Assembly: GCA_964372115.1 (NCBI GenBank) | Contig: CAYJPN010000011.1 | Coordinates: 1 to 64,000, forward strand | Origin: CG2-30-36-16 sp964372115 | Lineage (GTDB): Bacteria; Bacteroidota; Ignavibacteria; Ignavibacteriales; Ignavibacteriaceae | DNA length: 64,000 nt | Reading direction: 5' to 3' | Part shown: positions 9,203-18,429 of the stretch, one piece after another | Layout of the letters: every line of letters starts with the position of its first letter | Position numbering within the stretch: position 1 is the first letter of the stretch | Translations under genes and position numbers: made by a program | Notes under the pieces: model-generated | The model's input: only the letters and a program-made list of their open reading frames with translations | Told to the model about the DNA's origin: nothing | The model's database searches: none

Positions 9203-11354
9203 ATAAATCCTTTTTAGTCAAATTCATTTTGTCAGTATAAGTTATATAATTTTGCGGCAGTGTAATTTCAAATATGGTCTTGCCCTGTTCCGATGAAACA
9301 AGAATGATAGAGCCTTTATGCTGCTCAATAATTTTTTGCGCAATCGATAAGCCAAGTCCAGTGCCTGAAGATTTTGTAGTAAAAAATGGTTCAAACACTT
9401 TTGTTCCCGAACCTATTCCATTCCCGTCATCAAAAACATATATTTTTAATCTGCCGGTTTCTTTATCAATTACTGATGATAATTTTATCTCGCCACTACT
9501 GCTCACGGCTTCAATAGAATTATCGATCAGATTTAAGAATACCTGGGTAAGTTTATTCTTATCGGCATTTATAAAAATATTTTCAACATTATTATTAAAA
9601 GTAATGTTTTTAATTTTTAATTCGTTTACAAGTTGAAGTTTTAAAGTCTCAATCAATTCAAAAAGATTAAATTTTGAATAGTCCAAATCCATCTGCCGCG
9701 AAAATTGCAAAACATCTTTTACCAAATCGTTTAATCTGTTTATCTCGGTTTGAATAATGGCGAGGTTTTCTTTTTCATCATCATTTAGTTGAAATGCTTC
9801 TGCAATAATATCGGCGTTCATTTTTATTGATGTTAGAGGAGTTTTTATTTCGTGCGCCAGTACAGCCGCCATCTTACCAAGCGCCGCGAGCTTTTCAGAA
9901 TTTATTAATTGTTCTTCTAATATTTTTTGTTCTGATACATCAACCTCTACAAATAAATAACCGTAAAATTTGTTATCCGCAGTTGAAGGCGTAACAGAAA
10001 TTAAAAGCACTTTATCAAAATAATTTAATTCCCCCCTGAACTTTGAATACAATTGAAGTTCATTTTTAATCATATTGAAATATTCGGAAAGCTTGTTATT
10101 AAACTGGATATTGTAGATATAGCTGTTCAGCAATTCATTTTTCCCTCTGTTTACAATATCAGAAAACTGTTGATTCGACTCTATTATTTTAAACTCCTGA
10201 TCAACGATTGCAATTGCGGCTGATGATTCCTCAAACGCGTTAAGCAAAAGGGAAATTCTGTTTTCTTTTTTCTTCAACTCAGAAGAATTATTTTTTAGTG
10301 TAACGGACATATGGTTAAACGCGTCCATTAATTCGCCGAACTCATCATTTGAAGAAAAATCAATCTGTGTGCCGTAGTTTCCTTTTTCTATTTCGAGCGC
10401 GTTATTCTTTAGCATATTAAGCGGGTTCGAAATAATTTTTACAATTACAAAAGAAATACTTACGCTAACAATTAAACCGCCCAAAACGCTTATTGCAAAA
10501 AACCTAAAGAGCTCGCGGTTTGTCTCCGGTTGAAAGATAAATCTTATGAGAGGGATTTGAACTAATAAAATTATAATGGGTACAAGTATTAGCGCGCTTA
10601 AAATAATTTTTTTTGAGATGCTGAAGCTGTTAATTCTTTTCATCGAAGCCCGGAACATATCATACCGGTTAACGGCTACAGTTGTAAATAAAATTAACCC
10701 GACCAGAAAAGAAAGGGGACTAATTTCAACAAGGTAATAAAACCCAAGATACCAGGGAAGAAAGAGACCAAAAATAAACGAAGCAAGGATAGTGATAATC
10801 AAACCAAGGAGCAGAAGGAGTATTTGTTTTTTTTGCGTTTTATCTTCTTCTTTTTGGTACTTTATAATTAACCAATAAAAATTTAAGGAGACTAAAACTG
10901 CGTACCATAATAAAAATATAGAATATGCGCCGGAATACTGTACTTCGAACATCCTTTGATGACCGTGGGATTCTTCAATAAAATATCCGCTCCATAAAAG
11001 TCCTAAAAGTATAATTGACGGCAGAATGATTGCGGTGCTTTTTATAATCCCCATTTTACTCGGACGCGGGAAGTTCCATGTAAAAAAGGTGATGGTTACT
11101 ATTATCATCAAAAGAAAAGAATGGCAAGACCGATCCAATATAGTAACATCGGTTGTGTGCATAATTAAAAAATGAAACGCGTGAGATATCAGATAACCGA
11201 TTACGAGGAACATTATAAGAATAAACAGCCGGCTTTTTATTGAGTCGCGGTTTCTGGAATATATTATTACAATCAAACCGATAGCCGCAAGTGCAGTGGC
11301 AAGCAAAAAAATTGTCTGGGTTAAATCAAGTTCGAATATTGAATAAGTATGCAT
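9195..11354 (-). CDS. Membrane sensor histidine kinase
   Basis: A 719-aa sensor kinase. The N-terminal third holds about seven hydrophobic segments (to about residue 235), then two more around 250-305, so it senses within or through the membrane rather than via a large periplasmic domain. A HAMP-like linker follows (EKGNYGTQIDFSSNDEFGEL, about 330-350), then a PAS-like region (about 370-475). The dimerisation/phosphoacceptor motif is LAHEIKTPLTSIKMN, and the ATPase domain has N-box NLIDNSIEA, G1 DDGNGIG and G2 GTGLGLSIAQ with FEPFFTTKSSG. It is paired by overlap with the NtrC-type regulator. The signal is not evident from sequence; the adjacent metal-efflux genes suggest metal or envelope stress. 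Confidence 0.92.
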   Translation of the reverse strand: MHTYSIFELDLTQTIFLLATALAAIGLIVIIYSRNRDSIKSRLFILIMFLVIGYLISHAFHFLIMHTTDVTILDRSCHSFLLMIIVTITFFTWNFPRPSKMGIIKSTAIILPSIILLGLLWSGYFIEESHGHQRMFEVQYSGAYSIFLLWYAVLVSLNFYWLIIKYQKEEDKTQKKQILLLLLGLIITILASFIFGLFLPWYLGFYYLVEISPLSFLVGLILFTTVAVNRYDMFRASMKRINSFSISKKIILSALILVPIIILLVQIPLIRFIFQPETNRELFRFFAISVLGGLIVSVSISFVIVKIISNPLNMLKNNALEIEKGNYGTQIDFSSNDEFGELMDAFNHMSVTLKNNSSELKKKENRISLLLNAFEESSAAIAIVDQEFKIIESNQQFSDIVNRGKNELLNSYIYNIQFNNKLSEYFNMIKNELQLYSKFRGELNYFDKVLLISVTPSTADNKFYGYLFVEVDVSEQKILEEQLINSEKLAALGKMAAVLAHEIKTPLTSIKMNADIIAEAFQLNDDEKENLAIIQTEINRLNDLVKDVLQFSRQMDLDYSKFNLFELIETLKLQLVNELKIKNITFNNNVENIFINADKNKLTQVFLNLIDNSIEAVSSSGEIKLSSVIDKETGRLKIYVFDDGNGIGSGTKVFEPFFTTKSSGTGLGLSIAQKIIEQHKGSIILVSSEQGKTIFEITLPQNYITYTDKMNLTKKDLYE

Positions 11355-11727
11355 CTACAAAAAATTTCTTAAAAGTTAATAAACATTTTTTTCTGCTGCC
11401 CGATAGTAAAAATATTTCCAGGTTTATCAAAATTCTAACGGGTGATGTTATTTAAAATCTCAAGTTGATGGTCCAATTTAAAAACTATCACAATGGTTTG
11501 AAAAATAATCATTTGTTTTTATTAACCTACAATTAAGTAGTGGATTAATGAAATAATCACCAGAATATTTACTGTTTCACCTCGGGCTTAACGGTTTAAG
11601 AATTTTTAAAATTCAATCGAAAAGGATGAATTAATTAAGTGCTTTTTTAATCTCGTTTGGGTTAATTCCCCGTCTGCTTGCGGCCTGGAAGTTCATTAAG
11701 CCGTTGTTCGTTTGATAGTATTAAAAT
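11355..11727. other. Intergenic region between galK and the sensor kinase
   Basis: An AT-rich spacer of 373 bp. It must hold the galK transcript end and the promoter for the kinase/regulator pair, but I see no clear hairpin with a T-run and no confident promoter. A 21-codon minus-strand ORF ends around 11637 (MNFQAASRRGINPNEIKKALN without its last residues as a family match); it is too short and unsupported to call. Confidence 0.4.
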
Positions 11728-12939
11728 TTATATCTCCCTCAAATAAACAGCGCCTTTGTTCCTAACAAAAACTTGAGTAATCGCATTATCACCAAAAACT
11801 TTTCTCATCAATGATTCATATTCGTCAACCGAGCTTTTTTCTATAACCGCTAAAATTGTTCCGGCAAATCCGCCGCCGTGTACTTTTGATGCTCCCTTTA
11901 TTTTTTTCTCTTGTATAAAATTTTCAGTTAATTCTAGCGCTAAACAAATCCCTTGATGTTTTACATCATTTGTAGAAAACGCATTTTGCAGCCACTTCAC
12001 CGAAGAGTTCCCTCCTTGGTTAATGGTTTCCAGGAAAAGATTAAACTCACCTTTCTTTATTATATTCAGCAATGATGCCGCTCTTTCATCTTCTTTTAAA
12101 AAGTGCAGCGCTCTTAATACTGATCTGTCTCCGAACATTTTTCTGAGGTCCGATATTTTTTCTATAAGCTGTTCACGTTTAACAAACCTTAATGATTTCA
12201 CGCTGAAATAATTCGCGACTTTTTTCATCTCCGCAGGTATTGACGCATAATCATTTGTTAGGTCGGCATGCGAACCGCCGGTTTCTACTATTACAAATGC
12301 ATAACCTTGCTTTTCAAAATCTACATTAATATTTTCTACAACCGGATTTTCAGAATCTAAAAAATCAATCCCTACTATTCCACCGCATGCAATAGCCAGT
12401 TGATCCATTAATCCGCATGGTTTTCCAAAATAATTATTCTCGGCGTACTGTCCTATCTTTGCAATTTCTACCGGTTTTATTTTATCATTATTATAAAGAT
12501 TATTAAATATAGTTCCGATCAAAACTTCAATTGAAGCGGATGAACTAAGCCCTGACCCGATTGCGACTTTACTTTCGACAACGCAGTTAAATCCCCCTAT
12601 TTTATAACCGTCATCTATAAACTTATTCGCAATCCCTCTAATTATACTTGAAGTTTTACCGGTTTCATTTTTTTTCATTTCAAGGTCAGATAAATCAACA
12701 GTTATAAACTGACCAATATTTTTTGAAATGAAATTTACCTTCATATCGGGATTTTTAGAAACAACCGCAAGACTATCCAAATCAACAGCGGCGGCTACCA
12801 CTCTTCCGTTATTGTGGTCTGTGTGATTGCCGGCTATTTCAATTCTTCCGGGGCTTGAATACAAAGATTTTTTCTCTGCAATAAAGTTAGTGTCAAATAT
12901 TTTTAATAAATCTTTTAACCTGCTATCGGAATTTTCCAT
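11728..12939 (-). CDS. galK: Galactokinase
   Basis: A 403-aa GHMP-superfamily sugar kinase that phosphorylates galactose to galactose-1-phosphate in the Leloir pathway. The galactokinase signature is near the N-terminus (GRIEIAGNHTDHNNG, about 31-45). The GHMP ATP-binding loop is IGSGLSSSASIEVL (about 127-140), the catalytic Asp region is GLMDQLAIACGG, and the third motif is KVHGGGFAGTILAV near the C-terminus. It is the last gene of a galT / symporter / galK run, 54 bp after the transporter. Length and motifs are complete, so it is probably functional. No galE lies in the window. Confidence 0.95.
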   Translation of the reverse strand: MENSDSRLKDLLKIFDTNFIAEKKSLYSSPGRIEIAGNHTDHNNGRVVAAAVDLDSLAVVSKNPDMKVNFISKNIGQFITVDLSDLEMKKNETGKTSSIIRGIANKFIDDGYKIGGFNCVVESKVAIGSGLSSSASIEVLIGTIFNNLYNNDKIKPVEIAKIGQYAENNYFGKPCGLMDQLAIACGGIVGIDFLDSENPVVENINVDFEKQGYAFVIVETGGSHADLTNDYASIPAEMKKVANYFSVKSLRFVKREQLIEKISDLRKMFGDRSVLRALHFLKEDERAASLLNIIKKGEFNLFLETINQGGNSSVKWLQNAFSTNDVKHQGICLALELTENFIQEKKIKGASKVHGGGFAGTILAVIEKSSVDEYESLMRKVFGDNAITQVFVRNKGAVYLREI

Positions 12940-12993
12940 TATTAACTTTTTCTACATTTTGTTCTAACAAAATTTCATTTATCCTTTAAATTC

Positions 12994-14523
12994 TTACCAA
13001 AATATACCATATAAAATTAATGTTATTACTACAACAGCAGCGCCCGCCCATTTAACCGGGGTTGTTGCTGTCATATCGTAATCTTTCCTTACCGGCAACT
13101 CCTTTGGTTTATCTAATGGTTTTACTATTGTAATTAGCGCCATAACTATTATCACCAGTATAAAACTGATAGCCATTCTGTTTAGGAAAGCTATGTTGCC
13201 AAACCAAATTAATAATGCTGCGTATGTAAAAAGGTTAAGCACAAGTGCAACAACGCCGGCAAGCGGCGGCGCTTTTTTTACAATCAGCCCAAATATAAAC
13301 GCAGCTAAAACTCCCGGCGAAATAAACCCTTGAAACTCTTGAATATATGTAAAGATTCCCTGTAGTCTCGGATCATTGAGGCTGGGCGCAATAATACACG
13401 CGATCAACACAAAAACGATTGTTGATATTCTTCCCATCGTAACAAGACCTTTCCTATTTGGAGTCTTGTTTATATATTCTCTGTAAATATCCATTGTAAA
13501 AATTGTTGAGGCTGAGTTCAGCATTGAGGCAAGAGAACTAATTACAGCGCCGCTGAGTGCCGCAAAGATAAAACCTTTAATACCCGCGGGAACCAGGTTC
13601 TTAATTAACAACGGGTAAGCTGCGTCGCTGTTTGATAGTGCATCCGGATAAAGCTGAGCTGCCATAATTCCCGGGAACACAATTATAAATGGAATTATTA
13701 ATTTTAACGCCGCCGCAAATATTACTCCCATTTGTCCGTGTTTTAATGTTTTGGCTGCCAGCGTTCTTTGAGTTATATATTGATTCAGTCCCCAATAATA
13801 AATATTAGGTATCCATAAACCAATTACCAGGGCAGTCCAGGGAAGTACCGGGTGATCCGCCGGTAAAATCATGTGAAGTTTATCCGCGTTTGTTTCCATA
13901 AAATTGGAAACCCCTATTGCTTGAAATCCTAGAAACATTACAATAGCCCCGCCGATCATTAACGCGGTACCCTGAAACAAATCAGCCCAGGCAACTGCTT
14001 TTAAGCCTCCCCATGTTGTATAAAGAGCCGCAATAGTTCCGATTATCCAGACTGACCTCACAAGATCCATCTCAAAAATTGTACTTAAAGCTAAAGCGCC
14101 GGAATACAAAACCGCGGCAAGTGTTACCGCCACATAAGTGAACATCATAAATATCGCCATTATTGTTCTTGCGGTTTTGTTGTATCTATATTCTAAGAAT
14201 TCCGGAATTGTAAATACGCCGCTTTTTAAAAATTTTGGTAGAAAAAAGAAAGCTGTAAATACAAGTGTAATAGCCGCCATCCATTCGTAACTTGCAATTG
14301 CCAAACCGGTAATACCAGCTCCTTGTCCAGCCATCCCAACAAATTGTTCGGTTGATATATTTGCCGCAATTAACGATATACCGATAAACGGCCAGATCAA
14401 GCCTCTTCCCGCCAAAAAGAAATCTTCTTCGTTTTCTTCTTTACGGCTTTTAAACATGCTTATGCCAATTACTACCGCAAAAAATATAATGAAGATCGCG
14501 ATATCTAAAAAGTTCAGAGCCAT
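12994..14523 (-). CDS. Sodium/sugar symporter (SSS family), probably galactose
   Basis: A 509-aa membrane protein of the sodium:solute symporter family with about 13-14 hydrophobic segments. It shows SSS features: an early FFLAGRGLIWPFIGISL segment, the AANISTEQFVGMAG motif of SGLT-like members, the WGGLKAVAWADLFQG segment and the SMLNSASTIFTMDIY region. It sits between galT and galK, so galactose or a galactoside is the likely substrate, taken up with sodium. A good ribosome site (AAAGGAG) precedes the ATG. The substrate is inferred from neighbours. Confidence 0.92.
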   Translation of the reverse strand: MALNFLDIAIFIIFFAVVIGISMFKSRKEENEEDFFLAGRGLIWPFIGISLIAANISTEQFVGMAGQGAGITGLAIASYEWMAAITLVFTAFFFLPKFLKSGVFTIPEFLEYRYNKTARTIMAIFMMFTYVAVTLAAVLYSGALALSTIFEMDLVRSVWIIGTIAALYTTWGGLKAVAWADLFQGTALMIGGAIVMFLGFQAIGVSNFMETNADKLHMILPADHPVLPWTALVIGLWIPNIYYWGLNQYITQRTLAAKTLKHGQMGVIFAAALKLIIPFIIVFPGIMAAQLYPDALSNSDAAYPLLIKNLVPAGIKGFIFAALSGAVISSLASMLNSASTIFTMDIYREYINKTPNRKGLVTMGRISTIVFVLIACIIAPSLNDPRLQGIFTYIQEFQGFISPGVLAAFIFGLIVKKAPPLAGVVALVLNLFTYAALLIWFGNIAFLNRMAISFILVIIVMALITIVKPLDKPKELPVRKDYDMTATTPVKWAGAAVVVITLILYGIFW

Positions 14524-14575
14524 TTTTCTCCTTTATTGTTTATTATAAAATATCATCCTTGTTTATTTATACATT

Positions 14576-15619
14576 TTACACGTTTGCTTTAATTTTATAA
14601 TGCATGCTTGATACTCCTCTTAAAATTTCTGCGCTTTTTTCGGGAGTTATATCACGCTGCGGGTCCGCAAGCATTTCATATCCAACCATAAATTTTTTAA
14701 TTGTTGCAGAGCGCAGAAGCGGCGGGTAAAAATGCATATGGAAATGCCATTCTTTATGCTCCAATCTGTCTGTGGGCGCTTGATGTATTCCAGCCGAATA
14801 CGGGAATGAGGTTTTGAAAATATTGTCGTACTTTACTGTTACAATTTTTATTATATCGGCATAAGAAAAAATTTCTTTATCACTCAACTCAAGAATGTTT
14901 GAAATACTTTTTTTTGGAATAATCATTGTTTCGAAAGGCCATACAGCCCAAAAAGGAACCAGCAGCACAAAGTCTTCATTTTCGAAAACAATTCTTTCTT
15001 TTTTCTCAATTTCAAGTTTCAAATAATCGTTTAATAATGTTCGGCTTTTATTTTTGTAATAATCCAACTGTTTATTTTGTTCTTTCATTGGTTCGATAGG
15101 TATGTTTTCCTGTGCCCAAATTTGTCCGTGGGGGTGAGGATTACTACATCCCATTATTTCACCTTTATTTTCAAATATCTGCACATAATTAATATTGGGA
15201 TTGTTGCCAAGCCTGTTATATTCGTCCTGCCATGTTTTTATTACTTCAATTATTTCCGATACCTCAAGTTCAGCTAATGTAAGGTTATGTTGCGGTGAAA
15301 AACATATTACCCGGCATATTCCTTTTTCTGATTTTGAAACGAGTAAATCCGAATCATTCAAAAAATTATTTTGAATATCGAGTGTTAGCGGGCTGAAATC
15401 ATTATCAAATACAAAAGTTGAATTATATGCGGGGTTTTTCTTTCCGTTTGCTCTTTCATTTGCCGGACATAAATAGCAACTTTTACTGTACCCCGGGTTT
15501 TGTTCTTTGTGCGGTTCTTCAACTTTACCCTGCCAGGGTCTTTGCGAACGGTGAGGTGAAACAAGTACCCAATCGCCTGTTAAAATGTTAAGTCTTCTGT
15601 GCGGATTTTCTGTTATCAT
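14576..15619 (-). CDS. galT: Galactose-1-phosphate uridylyltransferase
   Basis: A 347-aa GalT-family enzyme that exchanges UMP between UDP-glucose and galactose-1-phosphate. The active-site motif is CSNPHPHGQIW (about 156-166), with the nucleophilic His in HPH. The zinc-site CxxC is CYLC (about 48-51). The C-terminal half has the conserved HQAPT and HFHMHFYPP motifs. The protein begins with NPHRRLNILTGDWVLVSPHR, also characteristic. It is the first gene of the galT / symporter / galK operon, with 52 bp to the symporter. A degenerate LacI-family gene lies 70 bp upstream. Confidence 0.95.
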   Translation of the reverse strand: MITENPHRRLNILTGDWVLVSPHRSQRPWQGKVEEPHKEQNPGYSKSCYLCPANERANGKKNPAYNSTFVFDNDFSPLTLDIQNNFLNDSDLLVSKSEKGICRVICFSPQHNLTLAELEVSEIIEVIKTWQDEYNRLGNNPNINYVQIFENKGEIMGCSNPHPHGQIWAQENIPIEPMKEQNKQLDYYKNKSRTLLNDYLKLEIEKKERIVFENEDFVLLVPFWAVWPFETMIIPKKSISNILELSDKEIFSYADIIKIVTVKYDNIFKTSFPYSAGIHQAPTDRLEHKEWHFHMHFYPPLLRSATIKKFMVGYEMLADPQRDITPEKSAEILRGVSSMHYKIKANV

Positions 15620-15688
15620 AAATTTTTTTGTTTTAAGAAAATGTTATAAATAATTTTAAATTGATTTTCTAATTATAAGCTGTGTATC

Positions 15689-16080
15689 TTATTTTAATTT
15701 TTTGTTGTCCAGGTTGATTGTATTGCCCTCAATCTGGTCAATTACTAATTCCACTGCTCTTTTTCCCATTTCTAAAGTAGGCTGAGAAATTGTGGTTAAT
15801 GCGGGATCAATAATTACTTTATAGCCTTCCATATCCTGCAAATCCTATCAGCGAAAAGACCATCGTTACATATTGCAAGCAATTTTTGAATGTGCCTGCT
15901 TGTATTTGTTGTCTGAGAGATTAAAACTAAAATTCCCGCAACTCTTTTCGGCTACATAAAATTCAGATTTATCGCTTCTCGCTTTATATCTTCACTTGAT
16001 TGCGAGATTATAACCTTACTTCCTTTTTGATGGGCTTCTTCTTCAATACCGATTATGGCGTTTGCAATATTAGAATATTT
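15689..16080 (-). pseudogene. Remnant of a LacI-family transcription regulator
   Basis: Translation of the minus strand gives pieces of a LacI-family sensor domain in different frames. The first segment is YSNIANAIIGIEEEAHQKG followed by KVIISQSSEDIKREAINL, the start of the periplasmic-binding-like fold. An in-frame TAG follows, then KRVAGILVLISQTT. After a large internal loss it resumes as DPALTTISQPTLEMG and KRAVELVIDQIEG, the classic C-terminal LacI signature, ending at a TAA at 15689-15691. The DNA-binding domain is missing. It sits directly upstream of galT on the same strand, so it was probably the regulator of the galactose operon. The call rests on recognisable family motifs; the exact breaks need alignment. 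Confidence 0.8.
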
Positions 16081-16461
16081 TTTTATTATTCAAATAAATT
16101 TTTGACACTTTTTACTTTTTACTTCCCTGCTTGTTCGGGTTAGATTTTTAAAGATAATCAAAACATCCATATCAAAACCTTCCAGCGCACTTCCGCATTT
16201 GCGTCCATGTTAAGGCATAAGTGTTTGCAATTTGTTGGTATCGGGGAAAAGAGAATGCTGGTTATGAGACGAGAGGAGTGGTTTCTTGGTCTTTGGAGTT
16301 CAACTAATTGATGAGTTGACCTTTTCCTGTTGATTTTTAATTCTCTTATGACGGACTTGGGCTAATTTTATTCCCCTATATTTATCAAAAATAAAAGCCG
16401 GAAACATGCACTTAATCGGGCTTGTTAATCGATTTAGAAATTTATTCTACTTAAAAAATAG
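16081..16461. other. Non-coding region upstream of the LacI remnant
   Basis: I see no intact ORF, hairpin or repeat here. The DNA-binding half of the lost LacI-type gene should have lain in this interval, but I could not recognise a helix-turn-helix in any minus-strand frame, so it is deleted or too decayed. Confidence 0.5.
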
Positions 16462-18159
16462 TTACTTATTTATTGGTGTGCCAAGGTCTTTTATTTTATG
16501 CTGCATTTCTGGAGTTAATTGTTTTACAAGTTCGGCATTGTAAGAAGCATTCTCCATTGAAATTTTCAATATCTGGTGTGTCGCAATAGCATAAGAACGC
16601 GATTTAGCGGCAAGCGACCCGTCCTTAACCGCCGGGTCAATATTGGTTGCAAAAATTGAAATATTATTATCGGTGTTACGGACGAGTTCGAATGTCCGGA
16701 ATTCCTGTGGAAAATCTCTTAACGATGAAGTTTCGACATGCCAGAATCCGAGTTCAGGTTTCGAGTCATCAAGCGATTTGAAAGGTGTAACTTTATTACG
16801 ATGAATATGTCCCGCTATCCACATTACAAAATTAGGATAAGTGTGTAGTTTATCGATTAAGGTTGCTGCGGAAATCGGCGAATGTGAATGATACCCGATT
16901 ATAGTAAGCGGTATGTGTGACGCTATAATCATAAGCTTACCTTCAACTTCTCCTTTATCGAGTTCGCTTACAAGCCAGTTGTAACGTTCGTTATCAATAT
17001 AACCATGTTCGTGTATGTCAAAACCATCTTCCTTTTGAGTATCATCGAGAACAATTATTTTGATGGGCAAATCCGCTTTCGGCTCGAAAGTATAGCAGCC
17101 TAAAATAGTGGATTGTTGATTGAGCCCGTGACCATTAGGGCTTGAGGATGAATTAAAAAATTCGTTCTTCCATTCCTTTGTGGAAATAGAACGGCGATTT
17201 GGATCGGCGGCAAGAACCTTAGGTGGAGATGTAAAATCCCCGACTGGTCCGACGCCAATAATATCACCATAAGGCGTTCGTCCATCAATTGCTCCGTTAT
17301 AAAACCCACGGCTGTCGATGCCCAGTGGGTCGGAAAATATATCACCCATGTCTATAATGTTTTCGCCAATATACGCTTGTATAATATAATTGTTTACAGG
17401 GTAACTGCCTAACCAGAGATGGTCGTGGTTTCCAAGAACCTGATACCATGGAATAGATTTATCAAGCCCTTCGGCTTTAAATTCGTCCTGATAATCGTTA
17501 TTTGCTCCAGGAACAGGATCATCTTTGATGCCCGAATCGGGATTTATATTTTTACCATCGAGAACATCAATAAACCATCTAAGTTCGTTGTACTGATTGC
17601 TGTTGGTATTATCGCCGAGGGAGATCCCGAAATCAAACTGTTTATTTGTATTTAGCATATTAATAGTCCGGATGGCAGCATCGAGAACCTGAGTTGTATA
17701 TAGCATAGTGGGTGAATATGCTGAAGGATTATGCCCTTTGTATCCGAAATATATTGCCTGTGCCGGGGTTTCTTTGTCCATAATATGAATGTCTGTAATT
17801 GCAAAGAAATTTAAGAGTCTTGCGGAATTAACAACTGAAACCGAGTTATATGCCGCCGCCATAAGGTCTAATCTTTTTTCATAACCTAATCCCGGTCCAT
17901 ACTGCCAAACACCATAACCATATTGCGCAAATTTTGAAATCTCATACGGAAAAACAGAAGGCGAATTTGCCGGTACAGCAACGGGAATAACTGTTCTATC
18001 AACTGTGGTATATGCATTGGAACCCAATATATCACCAACCTGCTCTGTAATACCATTATCACATCCATTTATAAAAATAAAAGCAAAACTCATTACAAGA
18101 AAAGAGTAAATCCAGAGTCTATTTTTCTTTTTTTTTGTAATCATTTCTCTGCTCTTCAT
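16462..18159 (-). CDS. Calcineurin-like metallophosphoesterase lipoprotein
   Basis: A 565-aa protein with a basic N-terminus, a hydrophobic segment and a lipobox-like FINGCDN (Cys about 33), so probably a lipoprotein. The dinuclear metal site motifs are all present in order: ITDIHIMD (D-x-H), SLGDNTNS (GDxx), LGNHDHLW (GNHD), ASHIPL and AGHIHRN (GHxH). The fold is that of calcineurin-like phosphoesterases; the substrate (phosphodiester, nucleotide or phospholipid) cannot be read from sequence. The length exceeds the bare catalytic domain because of insertions between motifs. An alternative start (MITKKKK) lies 15 bp downstream at 18144. It appears monocistronic, with over 250 bp to the next upstream gene. 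Confidence 0.88.
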   Translation of the reverse strand: MKSREMITKKKKNRLWIYSFLVMSFAFIFINGCDNGITEQVGDILGSNAYTTVDRTVIPVAVPANSPSVFPYEISKFAQYGYGVWQYGPGLGYEKRLDLMAAAYNSVSVVNSARLLNFFAITDIHIMDKETPAQAIYFGYKGHNPSAYSPTMLYTTQVLDAAIRTINMLNTNKQFDFGISLGDNTNSNQYNELRWFIDVLDGKNINPDSGIKDDPVPGANNDYQDEFKAEGLDKSIPWYQVLGNHDHLWLGSYPVNNYIIQAYIGENIIDMGDIFSDPLGIDSRGFYNGAIDGRTPYGDIIGVGPVGDFTSPPKVLAADPNRRSISTKEWKNEFFNSSSSPNGHGLNQQSTILGCYTFEPKADLPIKIIVLDDTQKEDGFDIHEHGYIDNERYNWLVSELDKGEVEGKLMIIASHIPLTIIGYHSHSPISAATLIDKLHTYPNFVMWIAGHIHRNKVTPFKSLDDSKPELGFWHVETSSLRDFPQEFRTFELVRNTDNNISIFATNIDPAVKDGSLAAKSRSYAIATHQILKISMENASYNAELVKQLTPEMQHKIKDLGTPINK

Positions 18160-18361
18160 TCGTTTGTTTTCTGTATCGTCATGCTTTTTATAGAGTAGTA
18201 TCTTAAATAATTATTGATAGATGTAAACACTAATATTATCGTAGGGGAGGCGTTTTAGTTTAACAAACTTAACATTTATAAAATATCGCGTTTTTCGGCT
18301 CATTTTTATTGATAAAAAGCAGCGGAAGCTATGTGCCTTTTTCTTATCTCTTTTTTCTTTC

Positions 18362-18402
18362 AAAAAAAAAAAAGAGCGACAAACCATAAGCCTGCCGCTC
18401 TT
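18362..18402 (-). terminator. Rho-independent terminator of the subtilase gene
   Basis: On the minus strand an AAGAGCGGCAGG arm pairs with a TTTGTCGCTCTT arm (18372-18402, one mismatch region near the loop) and runs straight into about 12 T residues. It lies 28 bp past the stop codon of the S8 peptidase. Confidence 0.85.
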
Positions 18403-18429
18403 CTAAATTAAACGTATTTTTGAGAAGGC

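Noticed and set aside
11637..11710. 21-codon ORF after galK
   Set aside because: Too short, no clear ribosome site and no family match; probably chance.
16081..16461. Second gene remnant next to the LacI pseudogene
   Set aside because: Some minus-strand stretches look protein-like, but I could not tie them to any family.
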